In this document: positions 38,766 through 48,107 of the stretch, one piece after another
Numbering within the stretch: the first letter of the stretch is position 1
Layout: each line of letters begins with the position of its first letter
NCBI GenBank assembly: GCA_963837585.1
Contig: CAWINX010000003.1
Location: 744,001-808,000, forward strand
Reading direction: 5' to 3'
Length of the DNA: 64,000 bases
DNA from: CAWINX01 sp963837585
GTDB lineage: Bacteria; Actinomycetota; Thermoleophilia; Solirubrobacterales; 70-9
Made by a program: the position numbers and the translations under genes
Notes under the pieces: generated by a model
Seen by the model: only the letters and a program-made list of their open reading frames with translations
What the model was told of the DNA's origin: nothing
Database searches by the model: none

Positions 38766-39225
38766 ATGTTGAGCAAGCGACTTTTCGCGCTCTTCGCGGT
38801 GCTCGCGCTGGCGTTGGTTGCGGCCGGCTGCGGCGGCGGCAGCGACTCGATCAGCAAACAGCAGTTCATCACACAGGCTGACGCGATCTGCAAGCAAGGG
38901 CAACGACAGATCCAGACTCAAATCGAGGCCTATGCCAAGAAGGTCGGCCTGAGCGGCAAGACGCAGCCGACCGACGCCCAGGCCACCGAGATCGCCAACA
39001 CGATCCTGATTCCGTCGGTTCAGAGGTCAGCACGACGACATCAGTGACCTCGGCGTCCCCAGTGGCGATGAGAATCAGGTCAACGCGATCCTCACGGCTC
39101 TGCAGGACGGGATCGACCAGGCCAAGAGCGATCCGACGGTGCTGCTGAAGTCCAACGACACCACGTTCACAAAGGTAAACGGGCTTGCCAAGGACTACGG
39201 CCTGACCGTTTGCGGTCACGGCTAA
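38766..39225 (+). CDS. Small secreted lipoprotein (frameshift near 39025)
   Basis: The N terminus MLSKRLFALFAVLALALVAA is a lipoprotein signal ending in AAGC, with lipidated Cys at about residue 22 followed by a Gly/Ser linker. The mature part begins ISKQQFITQADAICKQGQRQ. After a one-base insertion near 39025 the frame continues HDDISDLGVPSGDENQVNAI and ends DYGLTVCGHG, giving about 152 residues with two conserved-looking Cys. AAGGGAGG lies just before the ATG. Similar QADAIC lipoproteins are frequent in this class; function unknown. Confidence 0.75.
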
Positions 39226-39235
39226 CGCACCGTTA

Positions 39236-39263
39236 GGGCCGCTGGCTGCCCAGCCAGCGGCCC
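39236..39263 (+). terminator. Strong 12-bp hairpin after the lipoprotein gene
   Basis: GGGCCGCTGGCT at 39236-39247 and AGCCAGCGGCCC at 39252-39263 pair perfectly around a 4-base loop. It begins 11 bases after the lipoprotein stop and ends 17 bases before the next start. There is no T tract, only TATATG. It may be a terminator without poly-U, or a structure that limits translation of the dehydrogenase behind it. Confidence 0.6.
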
Positions 39264-39279
39264 TATATGCTCAGCGCCG

Positions 39280-40458
39280 ATGGACCTGACCCTCTCGCCG
39301 TCTGAGGAGGAGTTCCGCGACGAGGTTCGCGCCTGGCTGGAGGAGAACCACCCCGGCCCCGAGCCCGAAGCGGGCCTCGAGGAGGTGATGGCCTTCCGAC
39401 GCGACTGGCAGGGCAAGATGCACGAGGCCGGCTGGGCCGGGATCTCCTGGCCGAAGGAGTACGGGGGCCGCGGCGCCACCCTGATCGAGCAGGCGATCTT
39501 CGTCGGCGAGGCGGCGCGGCTCGAAGCCCCCAGCCCGGCCAACGTGCTCGGCTTGGCGATGGGCGGGCCGGTGGTGATCGCCCACGGCACCGACGAGCAG
39601 AAGCAGCGCTACCTGGAGCCGATCCTCACCGCCGAGGAAATCTGGTGCCAGGGGTTCTCCGAGCCCGAGTCCGGCTCCGACCTCGCCTCGCTGAAGACCC
39701 GCGCGGTCAAGGACGGCGACGAGTGGGTGGTGACCGGGCAGAAGGTCTGGACGACCTTCGCCCAGTACGCGAAGTGGTGCATGCTCGTCGCCCGCACCGA
39801 CCCCGACGCCCCCAAGCACAAGGGGCTCACCTACTTCCTGATGGACATGGAGCAGGAAGGGGTCGAAACCAAACCGCTGGTCCAGATCACCGGCGAGGGG
39901 GAGTTCAACGAGGTCTTCATCGAGGAGGCGCGGATCCCCGATGCCAACGTCGTCGGCGGGGTCGGCAACGGCTGGACCGTCGCGATCACCACCCTGATGA
40001 ACGAGCGCGCCGGGCTCGCCTTCGGTGCGATCGCCCAGGTCGCCAACAGCCTCAAGCGGGTCACGGAGTTGGCCGCGGAGACCCGCGTCAACGGTTCCAG
40101 CGCGGCCGATGACCCGGTCTATCGCCAGCGGATCGCCCAGCTGCACATCGAGGCCGAGACGATGCGACTGAACGCCTACCGCGGCCTGACCAAGACGATG
40201 CAGTCGGGCATCCCCGGGCCCGAGGGGTCGCTCGGCAAGTGGCAGTGGGCAGACATCAACCAGCGGATCGCCGAGCTGGCCCTCGACATCGAGGGGCCCT
40301 ACGCGCCGCTCGATCGTGGCGCCGCGCATGCCACCGACAACGGAGCCTGGCAGTACCGCTTCCTGCGCTCCCGCGCCAACTCGATCGAGGGCGGGACGAC
40401 CGACATCCTCAAAAACATCATCGCCGAGCGGGTGCTCGGCCTGCCGAAGATGCGCTGA
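39280..40458 (+). CDS. Acyl-CoA dehydrogenase (FadE type), first of a pair
   Basis: FAD enzyme introducing the alpha-beta double bond in acyl-CoA. The 392-residue product has the N-terminal helical domain (MDLTLSPSEEEFRDEVRAWL), WAGISWPKEYGGRGATLIEQ, the middle beta domain signature WCQGFSEPESGSDLASLKTR, WVVTGQKVWTTFAQYAKWC, and the C-terminal helical FAD-binding end RSRANSIEGGTTDILKNIIAERVLGLP. It belongs to the large actinobacterial FadE group that works as two-subunit heteromers; the next gene, 3 bases away, would be the partner. Confidence 0.93.
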   Translation: MDLTLSPSEEEFRDEVRAWLEENHPGPEPEAGLEEVMAFRRDWQGKMHEAGWAGISWPKEYGGRGATLIEQAIFVGEAARLEAPSPANVLGLAMGGPVVIAHGTDEQKQRYLEPILTAEEIWCQGFSEPESGSDLASLKTRAVKDGDEWVVTGQKVWTTFAQYAKWCMLVARTDPDAPKHKGLTYFLMDMEQEGVETKPLVQITGEGEFNEVFIEEARIPDANVVGGVGNGWTVAITTLMNERAGLAFGAIAQVANSLKRVTELAAETRVNGSSAADDPVYRQRIAQLHIEAETMRLNAYRGLTKTMQSGIPGPEGSLGKWQWADINQRIAELALDIEGPYAPLDRGAAHATDNGAWQYRFLRSRANSIEGGTTDILKNIIAERVLGLPKMR

Positions 40459-40461
40459 CCC

Positions 40462-41587
40462 ATGTACTTCGACCTCACAGACGAGCAGCAGGCGATCCGC
40501 TCGACCGCGCACGACTTCCTCGCGGCGCGCTACAAGTCGGAGCGGATCCGCGCCCTGGCCGAGAGCGAGCAGGGCTTCGAGCAGTCCGACTGGGAGGAGA
40601 TGGCCGAGCTGGGCTGGACCGGCCTGGCGCTGCCCGAGGAGTGGGGCGGGCAGGGGCTCGGCATCGTCGAGCTGGCCGTCCTCTTCGAGGAGATGGGCTA
40701 CGCGATGGCCCCCTCGCCGCTGCTCTCCACCACGGTCGCCGGGCTGGCTCTGGCGACATGTGGAAGCGACGAGCAGAAGGACCGCTGGCTGCGTCCCCTG
40801 GCCGCCGGCGAGGCGCGGGGGACGATTGCCCTCTTCGATGCCGGCACTCCGGCCCTGATTGGGGGCTTTGAGATGGAGGCCAAGCCCGACGGCGACGGCG
40901 TTCTCCTCAACGGCGAGAAGGTGCTGGTGATGGACGCGGCGAGCGCCGACTTCTTCCTCGTCGCCACCGCCGACGGCCGCCGCCACCTGGTCGAGCGCGG
41001 CGCCGAGGGCGTCACCGTCACCGCCGAGCCCTCGATCGACCTCACCCGCCGCCTGCACTCGGTGCGCTTCGACGGCGTCCGCGTCGGCGCCGAGGCGACC
41101 CTGAGCGGCGGTCCAGGAGGACTACCTGCCGGTCCTCTGGCGCGCCTGCGTGGCGATCGCCGCCGAGTCGACCGGGATCGCCCAGCGCACCCTTGAGATG
41201 GCCGTCTCCTACGCCAAAGACCGCAAGCAGTTCGACCGCCCGATCGGCTCCTACCAGGCGGTCTCCCACCGCTGCGCGCAGATGCTGCTGGAGACCGAGA
41301 ACGCCCGCTCCGCCGTCTACGGGGCGGCCTGGGCCGCCGACGCCGCGCCGGAATCGCTGCCGCTCGCCGCGTCGATGGCGAAGGCCTACGCCTCCGACGC
41401 CGGCTGGCGCGTTCCCGACGCCTCGATCCAGGTCCACGGCGGCATCGGCTTCACCTGGGAGCACGACCTCCACTTCTTCCTCAAGCGCGGCAAGGCGAAC
41501 GCGGCGACCTTCGGCGACGCCAAGTGGCATCGGGACCGGGTCGCCGACGCGGTCCTCGCCGAGGCCGCCGAGCCGGCCGTCGTCTGA
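40462..41587 (+). CDS. Acyl-CoA dehydrogenase, second of a pair (frameshift near 41113)
   Basis: The first frame gives MYFDLTDEQQAIRSTAHDFL, LGWTGLALPEEWGGQGLGIV and a shortened middle domain (LLNGEKVLVMDAASADFFLV). After one extra base near 41113 the second frame gives DYLPVLWRACVAIAAESTGIAQ, YAKDRKQFDRPIGSYQAVSH and VHGGIGFTWEHDLHFFLKRG. Corrected length about 374. It lacks the usual catalytic-loop residues of the longer partner, as seen for one subunit in heteromeric FadE pairs, and is 3 bases behind it. Expressed with the LLM oxidoreductase downstream. Confidence 0.88.
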
Positions 41588-41603
41588 GGCTGCGCGGCTG
41601 ACG

Positions 41604-42632
41604 ATGAGCGCCCTGGAGCGGATCTCGGTTGCGGCGATCGGCACCTCGGTCGCCGACCTCGAGGCGGAGACCAAGCGAGCCGAGGACGCCGGCATCGAGT
41701 GCGTCTGGGCGCCGGAGCTGTTCCGCTCCTCGGTTACCCAGGCCGCCTATCTGGCCGCCAAGACCGAGAAGGTCGACGTCGCCACCGGAATCGCCTGGGC
41801 CTTCACCCGCAGCCCCTTCATCCTCGCGGTCAGCGCCCTCGACATCGACGAGATGTCGGGCGGTCGCTTCCGCCTCGGCCTCGGCTCGGGCGTCAAGCGC
41901 CTCAACGAGACCTGGCACAACGCCGATTACGGCAAGCCCGCCCCGCACCTGCGCGAGGCGATCGAGGCGACCCGGCTGATCATGGGCCAGGCCGGCGCCG
42001 GCGAGCCGATCCGCTACGAAGGCGACTACTACGACATCGACATCAAGGGTTGGATCCGACCCCACCCGGCGCCGCGCGAGTCGGTGCCGATCTACACCGC
42101 CGGCGTCCAGGCGGGGATGTGCCGGATGGCCGGCGACGTCGCCGACGGGTTGATCGGCCACCCGATCCAGAGCCTGCGCTGGATCGACGAGGTCGTCGTC
42201 GACGCCTTCGAAGAGGGCCTGCGGCGCAGCGGCCGCGACCGCAAGGACTTCGACTACCTGCCCACCGTCTGCTGCGCGATCGACGACGACGAGTCGCGGG
42301 CGATCGAGATGGCCCGCCGCACGATCTCCTTCTACGCCACCGTCAAGACCTACATGCCGCTCTGGGAGATGCACGGCTTCGCCGACAACGCCGTCGCGGC
42401 CGGCGACGCCTTCCGCCGTGGCGACCTCGCCGCCGTGCCGGCGGCGATCAGCGACGAGATGGTCGACGCCTATTGCGCGGCGGGCCCGCTCGACAAGGTG
42501 CGCGCCCGGGTCGAGGCCACCGCGGAGCGCGCCGACGGCCTCTTCCTGACGCCGCCCACCTACTTCATCTCCCCCGAGGAGCTCTCCGAGTACCAGAACC
42601 GGATCATCGAGTCCTTCGGCCCCTCGGCCTGA
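41604..42632 (+). CDS. LLM-class (luciferase-like) oxidoreductase, probably F420-dependent
   Basis: A 342-residue TIM-barrel protein with luciferase-family features: GTSVADLEAETKRAEDAGIECVW, TGIAWAFTRSPFILAVSALDI, the MSGGRFRLGLGSGVKRLNE loop that binds the deazaflavin phosphate, and VPIYTAGVQAGMCRMAGDVADG. In Actinobacteria this subgroup uses coenzyme F420; that is inferred from family. It starts 16 bases after the acyl-CoA dehydrogenase pair and probably shares their transcript, suggesting a redox step on a lipid or related compound. Confidence 0.88.
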   Translation: MSALERISVAAIGTSVADLEAETKRAEDAGIECVWAPELFRSSVTQAAYLAAKTEKVDVATGIAWAFTRSPFILAVSALDIDEMSGGRFRLGLGSGVKRLNETWHNADYGKPAPHLREAIEATRLIMGQAGAGEPIRYEGDYYDIDIKGWIRPHPAPRESVPIYTAGVQAGMCRMAGDVADGLIGHPIQSLRWIDEVVVDAFEEGLRRSGRDRKDFDYLPTVCCAIDDDESRAIEMARRTISFYATVKTYMPLWEMHGFADNAVAAGDAFRRGDLAAVPAAISDEMVDAYCAAGPLDKVRARVEATAERADGLFLTPPTYFISPEELSEYQNRIIESFGPSA

Positions 42633-42641
42633 GCCCGCGGC

Positions 42642-43665
42642 TCAGTCGTCGGCGACGCGGACGACGAGCTTGCCGGTGTTGGCGCCGTCGAAGAGCATGT
42701 TGATCGCGGTGGGGAGTTGGTCGAAGCCCTCGACGACGGTCTCCAGGGGCTCGAGCTTGCCCTCCGACACCCACTTGGACAGGTCCGCGACGGCCTCGGC
42801 CTGGCGATCGAAGTGGTCGAGGACGATGAAGCCCTGAAGGCTCGCCCGCTGGATCAGCAGGTTGCCGAAGGCGCGTGGGCCCGGCGGCGGCTCGGCGTCG
42901 TTATAGCCGGAGATCAGCCCGCAGAGCGCGATCCGGGCGCGCAGGTTGATCCGGACGAAGATCGCGTCCATGATCTCGCCGCCGACGTTCTCGAAGTCGA
43001 CGTCGATGCCATCGGGCGTGGCCAGCGGCCAGTTGCTCGACCCAGTCGGGTGACTTGTAGTCCACCGCCGCGTCGAAGCCGAGGCGCTCGGTGAGGAGCG
43101 CGCACTTCTCCGGCCCGCCGGCGATGCCGACGACTCGGGCGCCGAGGGCCTTGGCGATCTGCCCGGCGGTGGAGCCGACCGCGCCGGCGGCTGCGGAGAC
43201 GACGAAGGTCTCGCCCGGCTGGGGCTTGCCGATCTGCGTGGTGCCGAACCATGCGGTCAGCCCGGTCATCCCGAAGGCGCCCAGGTAGGCGCTGGCGGAG
43301 GCGACTCCTTCGATCTCGGCGACCGGCAGCAGCGGCGCTGTATCGGAGGCGACAAACCACTCCTGCCAGCCGGTCAGTCCCTGTACGAGTTGCCCTTCCG
43401 AATAGGCGGGGTGCTTGGAGGCGACCACGCGGCCCAGGCCGATGCCGCGCATCACCTCGCCGATGCCGACCGGGGGTAAGTAGGTCGGCACGTCGCTGAT
43501 CCAGGCTCGGTTGGTCGGGTCGAGCGAGATCCACTCGATCCTCACCAACGCCTCGCCATCGCCGATTTCGGGGACGGCCTCCTCGACCAGCTCGAAGGTC
43601 TCGGGGCCGATCCGCCCGTCAGGGCGCTCCCGTAGCGTGAACTTGCGATTGGCGCCCCCTGCCAC
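42642..43665 (-). CDS. NADP-dependent medium-chain oxidoreductase, CurA/leukotriene B4 dehydrogenase type (frameshift near 43030)
   Basis: Zinc-independent MDR enzyme reducing enones. The first frame has EALVRIEWISLDPTNRAWIS (CurA-family N terminus), GAFGMTGLTAWFGTTQIGKP, VVSAAAGAVGSTAGQIAKAL for NADP binding and AAVDYKSPDWVEQL. After one base change near 43030 the second frame continues GIDVDFENVGGEIMDAIFVR, NLLIQRASLQGFIVLDHFDR and ends NTGKLVVRVADD. Corrected length about 341, normal for the family. It is convergent with the LLM gene, 9 bases apart. Confidence 0.87.
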
Positions 43666-43758
43666 GCCCGGACCCTATCGCGCTGCCCCTTGCCCGCCGC
43701 CGGCCGCCCGGCATAGGATCGACCGGCCCAGTCCGTCTTGTCCAAAGGAGGCAATCCA

Positions 43759-44439
43759 GTGTCCCAAGCCAAGCTTGGCGCTTCGTTCGGCATCGTCGCC
43801 GCGGTGCTGCTGATTCTCACCTTCGTCTTCGGCCCGAACGGCGCTCCGCCCGGGTTCAATGACACGGCGCGTCAGGTGCAGGCCTACATCGTCGACCACC
43901 ACAGCAAGATCCAGGCCGTGGTTGCCCTCCAGTTCGCGGCGCTCGCCGCCTTCACCGCATTCCTCGGCAGCGTTTTCTTCCGCCTTCAGGCGTTTGAAAC
44001 TCAAGCCCGACTCTCGGTGTCCGCAGTCGCCGGCGGAGTGGTCTTGGTCGCCGCCGCCGCCGTCGGGACCGCCGCAGTCGGAGCTTCCGCCTACCACGTC
44101 GAGACCCTGGATCCCGGCGCCGTCCAGGCTCTCTGGGACTTCAGCCTTTTCGCGTTCGTCTTCACCGGGATCGGCTTCGCGGTCCTCGCCGGCTCCGCCG
44201 GAGCGCTCGCGCTTCACGCCGGGGCCCTGCCGCGCTGGCTCGGCGTCTACAGCGTGCTCGCCGGCCTCTATGCGCTGGTCGTCGCCGTGGTCGGGTCCTT
44301 CAGCGAGACCGGGGCTTTCTCACCCTCCGACGGGGGGCTTGGCCTGGTCGTCTTCCTGCTCGTGTTGATCTGGATCCTCGCGATGGGCATCGTCTTGGTC
44401 CGCGACCCGCGGCCCGAGGGAGCGGCGACGACCCAGTAA
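43759..44439 (+). CDS. Hypothetical membrane protein with six or so helices
   Basis: About 226 residues. The start is set at GTG 43759 because AAGGAGG lies 7 bases upstream (43745-43751); a TTG at 43738 would add seven residues ahead of that site. Helices include FGIVAAVLLILTFVFGP, IQAVVALQFAALAAFTAFLG, VVLVAAAAVGTAAVGASAYH, FAFVFTGIGFAVLAGSAGAL and VVFLLVLIWILAMGIVLV. The layout resembles DUF4386-type proteins but no family is certain. No functional clue comes from the neighbours. Confidence 0.8.
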   Translation: MSQAKLGASFGIVAAVLLILTFVFGPNGAPPGFNDTARQVQAYIVDHHSKIQAVVALQFAALAAFTAFLGSVFFRLQAFETQARLSVSAVAGGVVLVAAAAVGTAAVGASAYHVETLDPGAVQALWDFSLFAFVFTGIGFAVLAGSAGALALHAGALPRWLGVYSVLAGLYALVVAVVGSFSETGAFSPSDGGLGLVVFLLVLIWILAMGIVLVRDPRPEGAATTQ

Positions 44440-44463
44440 TCCAAGCTTCCCCCGGAACGGGAG

Positions 44464-45132
44464 TTAGGCCGGGAGGGCGGCGACGAAGCGCTTGAACTTC
44501 GCCATGTCGGTGACCGCCGGGCCGTGGCCGGGGAGGATCAGCGAGGGGTCGAGGTCGGCGAGCTTGCGGATCGAGCGGCGGTTCTCGGCCGGGTCGTAGG
44601 TGAAGATCTCCGGCGGCTCCTTGATCCCCGGCAGAGCGGTGGCATAGCTCATGTTGCGGATCACGTCGCCGCAGATCGCCACCCGGTCGGACTCGCGGAA
44701 GAAGATCACCTCGCCGCGGCCGTGACCGGGGGCGTGGACGACGCGGAATCCGGCCACCTCGTCACCGTCCTGGAGGGCCCGGTCGACCCTGTGGGGCGGC
44801 CCTTCCCAGATCCGCTTGATGACCCTGTTGACCGGGTGCCTGGCCGCAGCCTCCTGCATCGGCCTGCGCCCCTCCATCGCGTCGACGTCGTCGGCATGGC
44901 AGGCGAGCGGGATGCCACGCGCTTCGCAGACGTCTTTGGCGACGCCCTGGTGATCGGGATGGACGTGGGTCAGCGCGAGCATCGAGATCTCGCGCCCCTC
45001 GATCTCGCTGAAGATCCGACGGCGGTCCCAGCGCCGCCCGGCGTCAATCAAAACGTCCTCGGCGAGGTAGACGTTGATGCTGGGCGCCGGGAATTCCTTG
45101 AGGCGCCAGACGCCCGGGGCCATGTACTTCAA
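44464..45132 (-). CDS. Metallo-beta-lactamase-fold hydrolase
   Basis: A 222-residue MBL-fold protein. Metal ligands are in LTHVHPDHQGVA (the HxHxDH motif, with the first His at about residue 55), HAPGHGRGEVIFF, AICGDVIRN and LILPGHGPAV. Members act as glyoxalase II, lactonases or thioesterases; none is favoured by the sequence. Its ATG overlaps the stop of the 82-residue gene before it (ATGA), so it is the last gene of a three-gene coupled operon. Confidence 0.88.
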   Translation of the reverse strand: MKYMAPGVWRLKEFPAPSINVYLAEDVLIDAGRRWDRRRIFSEIEGREISMLALTHVHPDHQGVAKDVCEARGIPLACHADDVDAMEGRRPMQEAAARHPVNRVIKRIWEGPPHRVDRALQDGDEVAGFRVVHAPGHGRGEVIFFRESDRVAICGDVIRNMSYATALPGIKEPPEIFTYDPAENRRSIRKLADLDPSLILPGHGPAVTDMAKFKRFVAALPA

Positions 45133-45377
45133 TGCGAGATTCCCAGTGTCCCCCGCGGGTCGCCGCTGTGCTCGGCCAGATCCTCGAGCTTGGCGATCGT
45201 CCTCTCGCCCTCGATACGGGCGGGATGGTCGGCGGGGAGCGGCTCGATCAGCCGCCGGACTCGGTTGCGAACCTGAAGCGCGAAGTGGGGGGTGGAGGCG
45301 CCGGCGAGAGCGCGGATGTCCTCGGCGGTGATCTCGTCGGCCGACGCGAGCAGCTCTGGGCGTTCGGTCTCGCTCAC
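45129..45377 (-). CDS. Small acidic protein, 82 residues, unknown function
   Basis: From GTG 45377: SETERPELLASADEITAEDI, then RALAGASTPHFALQVRNRVRRL and ERTIAKLEDLAEHSGDPRGTLG. It is predicted soluble and helical. The start overlaps the stop of the upstream cell-wall-binding protein (GTGA), and its own stop overlaps the start of the MBL hydrolase (ATGA). This double coupling is strong evidence that it is a real gene. No family is recognised. Confidence 0.7.
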   Translation of the reverse strand: MSETERPELLASADEITAEDIRALAGASTPHFALQVRNRVRRLIEPLPADHPARIEGERTIAKLEDLAEHSGDPRGTLGISH

Positions 45378-46696
45378 GGCCGGCCGCCGATCTTGGTCAG
45401 CTCCGCCAGGTTGTCGATTTCGGCCTGCTGGTTCACGTCGATGGCCTCCTGGTCTCCGATTACCCACACGTGGTTGTAGAAGGCGCGCGTCGGGTCCGTG
45501 GTGTAGCCCGGCTTGACGTCGAGCAGGTACCCGCGCAGCGCAGCGGGGAGCGTATCGGCGCTGTCGGTGAGCAGCAACGGCCCCCAGGTCCCCGATGCCG
45601 AGAGGGGCGCCGCCGCGGCGGCGTCGAGCGGCGAATCGTCACGAGCGATGACGAAGCCGTGGCCGGGGTCGTTGACGTTCCATCCGAAGCCGCCGCCGGA
45701 GTAGCGCGCCAGGGCGATCGCGTTGTCGACGGGATCCGCGCCGGAGACGCGTCGCACCCGTGAGCCGGCCTTGGCGATCTCCCCGAGCACACCGGCCGAG
45801 ACGGCCGCCGGCGGGCCGAGGACGTAGACGGGCACGCCGCGCAATCGCTTCAGCGCCGCCGCGGTCGGCTTCGGCAGGCGGTTTGCGTCGGTGAACAGGA
45901 TCGGGTCGCCGGAGCGGGCCGCCCAGGCAGCGGCCGGCATCGCGTAGCCGGGTTGGTTGGACGGCACGATCACGACGTGCGCCGGGGGTGAGCCCGCGAG
46001 GCGCCGGCGCAGCGCGGCGATTTGAGCCGCGAGCGCGGCCGGCGTCGCCGCGTTCACCCGCGTCGCCTTTTCGACGCCGCTGGGTTGCGCGGCATTGCCG
46101 ACCAGGAATGCCTGAGACCCCGCGGTCGCGTCGTCGCCCTGGGGATCGAGGGCCGCGAGGGCAGCGGCGCTCGGCTCGGGAAGCCCGTCCGCCGTCGCGA
46201 AGAGGATCGGCGCGCCGACCGGCGCCGCCATTAGCACCGAGGCGGCGATCGCGCCCTGCCAGTCGTCCTCGCCGGCCAGGGTCACGGCGGCGGGTCGCTG
46301 CGCTGGGATCGTGGAGGGATACGTGGCGAGCGCCACTCCCGCCGCGTTGGATGCCGGGTCCGACGCTCCGACCCGGGTCGTGTTCTTGGTCGCGAAGGCG
46401 GGGTAGCCGAGTTGGCTCGCGGTTTGCGCGGCGGGCGCCGCCGCCTTCGGGGTTGTGCTGACCGGGGCGGGCGTCTTCGTCTGGGAGCTTCCATGCTTGC
46501 CGCCGACGACGGCCGCGACGAGGAAGACGATCGCGAGCACGACGGTTGCGGCGATCGCCTTCAGCGGGCCGGGAATCGGTTTGCGTCGCCGTGGGGGGCG
46601 GGGGCCCTTCGGCGCCTTTTTTGCCGTCTCTTTTGGCGATTTCGGCAAAGGCTCCGTGGGGGGGACCTCGGCGTTGATGGGTCGGTTTCCGGCCAA
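45374..46696 (-). CDS. Membrane-anchored cell-wall-binding repeat 2 (CWB2) protein
   Basis: A 440-residue protein with a Pro/Lys-rich cytosolic N terminus, one membrane helix (LKAIAATVVLAIVFLVAAVVGG, about 46-67), a Pro/Thr/Ala linker and an extracellular part. That part has CWB2-like repeats: SNAAGVALATYPSTIPAQRP with LAGEDDWQGAIAASVLMAA and ILFATADGLP, then ILFTDANRLPKPTAAALKRL, VYVLGPPAAVSAGVLGEI and DNAIALARY. CWB2 domains bind anionic cell-wall polymer. It heads the operon with the 82-residue protein and the MBL hydrolase, and is divergent from an acyl-CoA dehydrogenase. Confidence 0.82.
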   Translation of the reverse strand: MAGNRPINAEVPPTEPLPKSPKETAKKAPKGPRPPRRRKPIPGPLKAIAATVVLAIVFLVAAVVGGKHGSSQTKTPAPVSTTPKAAAPAAQTASQLGYPAFATKNTTRVGASDPASNAAGVALATYPSTIPAQRPAAVTLAGEDDWQGAIAASVLMAAPVGAPILFATADGLPEPSAAALAALDPQGDDATAGSQAFLVGNAAQPSGVEKATRVNAATPAALAAQIAALRRRLAGSPPAHVVIVPSNQPGYAMPAAAWAARSGDPILFTDANRLPKPTAAALKRLRGVPVYVLGPPAAVSAGVLGEIAKAGSRVRRVSGADPVDNAIALARYSGGGFGWNVNDPGHGFVIARDDSPLDAAAAAPLSASGTWGPLLLTDSADTLPAALRGYLLDVKPGYTTDPTRAFYNHVWVIGDQEAIDVNQQAEIDNLAELTKIGGRP

Positions 46697-46752
46697 GGGA
46701 GCAACGCTACACGCGCCTTGCCGGCCGACCTGTTCAGATATGGTTCAGGGAC

Positions 46753-46777
46753 TGGTTGACTGACCAGTCAATCGGTT
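46753..46777 (+). promoter_or_regulatory. TetR-type palindromic operator, copy 2
   Basis: Identical over 25 bases to the site at 37427-37451, with core TTGACTGACCAGTCAA at 46756-46771. It lies 44 bases before the acyl-CoA dehydrogenase ATG and 57 bases before the divergent CWB2-protein start. The first TTGACT could be the -35 of the dehydrogenase promoter. The two sites define a shared regulon of beta-oxidation genes. Confidence 0.75.
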
Positions 46778-46820
46778 TCTCGACACTCCGCGCGGCGCGC
46801 GGCGATCCCTAGGGGGCACG

Positions 46821-48098
46821 ATGGATTTCGCACTCAACGAGGAGCAGCTGGAGCACAAAGAGCGCTGCCGGACCTTTGCCCGCGAGGTGATCCGCCCTGC
46901 GGCGCGCAAGCACGACGAGGAGGAGAGCACTCCCTGGGAGGTCATCAAGGAGGCGCGCAAGCAGGGCTTCCAGGGCCTTGAAGCGATCCAGCGCTCGGCC
47001 TCTGACGCCGACGGCCAGATGCAGGTGATCTCGGCGGAGGAGATGCATTGGGGCTGCGCGGGCATCGCCCTGGCGATCGCCGGCTCAGGCCTCGCCGCGG
47101 CCGGCATCGCCGCTTCGGGGACCCCCGAGCAGATCGGCCGGTGGGTGCCCGAGTGCTTCGGCATGGGCGACGAGATCAAGCTCGGCGCCTACGCGGTCAC
47201 CGAGCCGCAGGCCGGCTCCGACGTCAAGAGCCTGAAGACGACCGCGAAGCGCGACGGCGACGAGTGGGTGCTCAACGGCACCAAGGTCTTCATCACCAAC
47301 GGTGGCATCGCCGACGTCCACGTGGTCGTCGCCGCCGTCGACCCGGCGCTGGGGACCCGCGGGCAGGCCTCCTTCGTCATCGGCAAGGGCACGCCCGGGC
47401 TTAGCCAGGGCAACAAGGAGACGAAGCTCGGCATCCGCGCTTCCCACACCGCCGAGGTGATCCTCGAGGACTGCCGCGTCCCGGGGGAGAACCTGCTCGG
47501 CGGCGATGAGAAGCTCGCCAGGAAGCTGGAGCGCGCCCGCTCGGGCCAGAAGTCACGTTCGGCCGATGCGCTCGCCACCTTCGAGATAACTCGACCGCTG
47601 GTCGGCGCCTCGGCACTCGGCATCGCCCAGGCCGCCTACGAGTGGACCCTCGAGTACCTCGACGGTCAGTCCGAAGGCGGGGTGCCGATGCTTCAGCACC
47701 AGCGGATCCAGCAGACGCTCGCCGACGTCGCGACCGAGATCGAGGCCGCTCGTCTGCTCGTCCAGCGCGCCGCCTGGATGGGTCGCAACGGCGTGCCGAT
47801 GACCGGCGGCCAGGGCTCGATGTCGAAGCTGAAGGCCGGTGACGTGACGATGTGGGCGACCACGACGCTGATGGACCTGGTCGGCCCCTACGCCTGGAGC
47901 ACCGAGTGCCCGTTGGAGAAGTTCTTCCGCGACGCGAAGATCTACCAGCTGTTCGAGGGTACGGCGGAGATTCAGCGCATGGTCATCTCCCGGATGCAGG
48001 CGCGTGAGTACGCCGAGCGCCTCGCCTACGGAGCCGAGGTTGCGGCGGCCGCGATGAACGGCAGCGAGTCGCAGGCCAAGGAGCCGGTTCCGGCGTAG
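46821..48098 (+). CDS. Acyl-CoA dehydrogenase (short/medium-chain type)
   Basis: A 425-residue enzyme with all standard parts: MDFALNEEQLEHKERCRTFA, LGAYAVTEPQAGSDVKSLKT, WVLNGTKVFITNGGIADVHV, KLGIRASHTAEVILEDCRVP, and the C-terminal DAKIYQLFEGTAEIQRMVISR with the FAD-binding Glu-Gly-Thr. It is separate from the FadE pair at 39-41 kb and closer to MMGC-type dehydrogenases. Its promoter contains operator copy 2, so it should be co-regulated with the thiolase. Confidence 0.95.
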   Translation: MDFALNEEQLEHKERCRTFAREVIRPAARKHDEEESTPWEVIKEARKQGFQGLEAIQRSASDADGQMQVISAEEMHWGCAGIALAIAGSGLAAAGIAASGTPEQIGRWVPECFGMGDEIKLGAYAVTEPQAGSDVKSLKTTAKRDGDEWVLNGTKVFITNGGIADVHVVVAAVDPALGTRGQASFVIGKGTPGLSQGNKETKLGIRASHTAEVILEDCRVPGENLLGGDEKLARKLERARSGQKSRSADALATFEITRPLVGASALGIAQAAYEWTLEYLDGQSEGGVPMLQHQRIQQTLADVATEIEAARLLVQRAAWMGRNGVPMTGGQGSMSKLKAGDVTMWATTTLMDLVGPYAWSTECPLEKFFRDAKIYQLFEGTAEIQRMVISRMQAREYAERLAYGAEVAAAAMNGSESQAKEPVPA

Positions 48099-48107
48099 GG
48101 CGGTCCT

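Noticed and set aside
44440..44463. Small CCCG/CGGG hairpin between convergent genes
   Set aside because: Only four base pairs; could occur by chance at this GC content.
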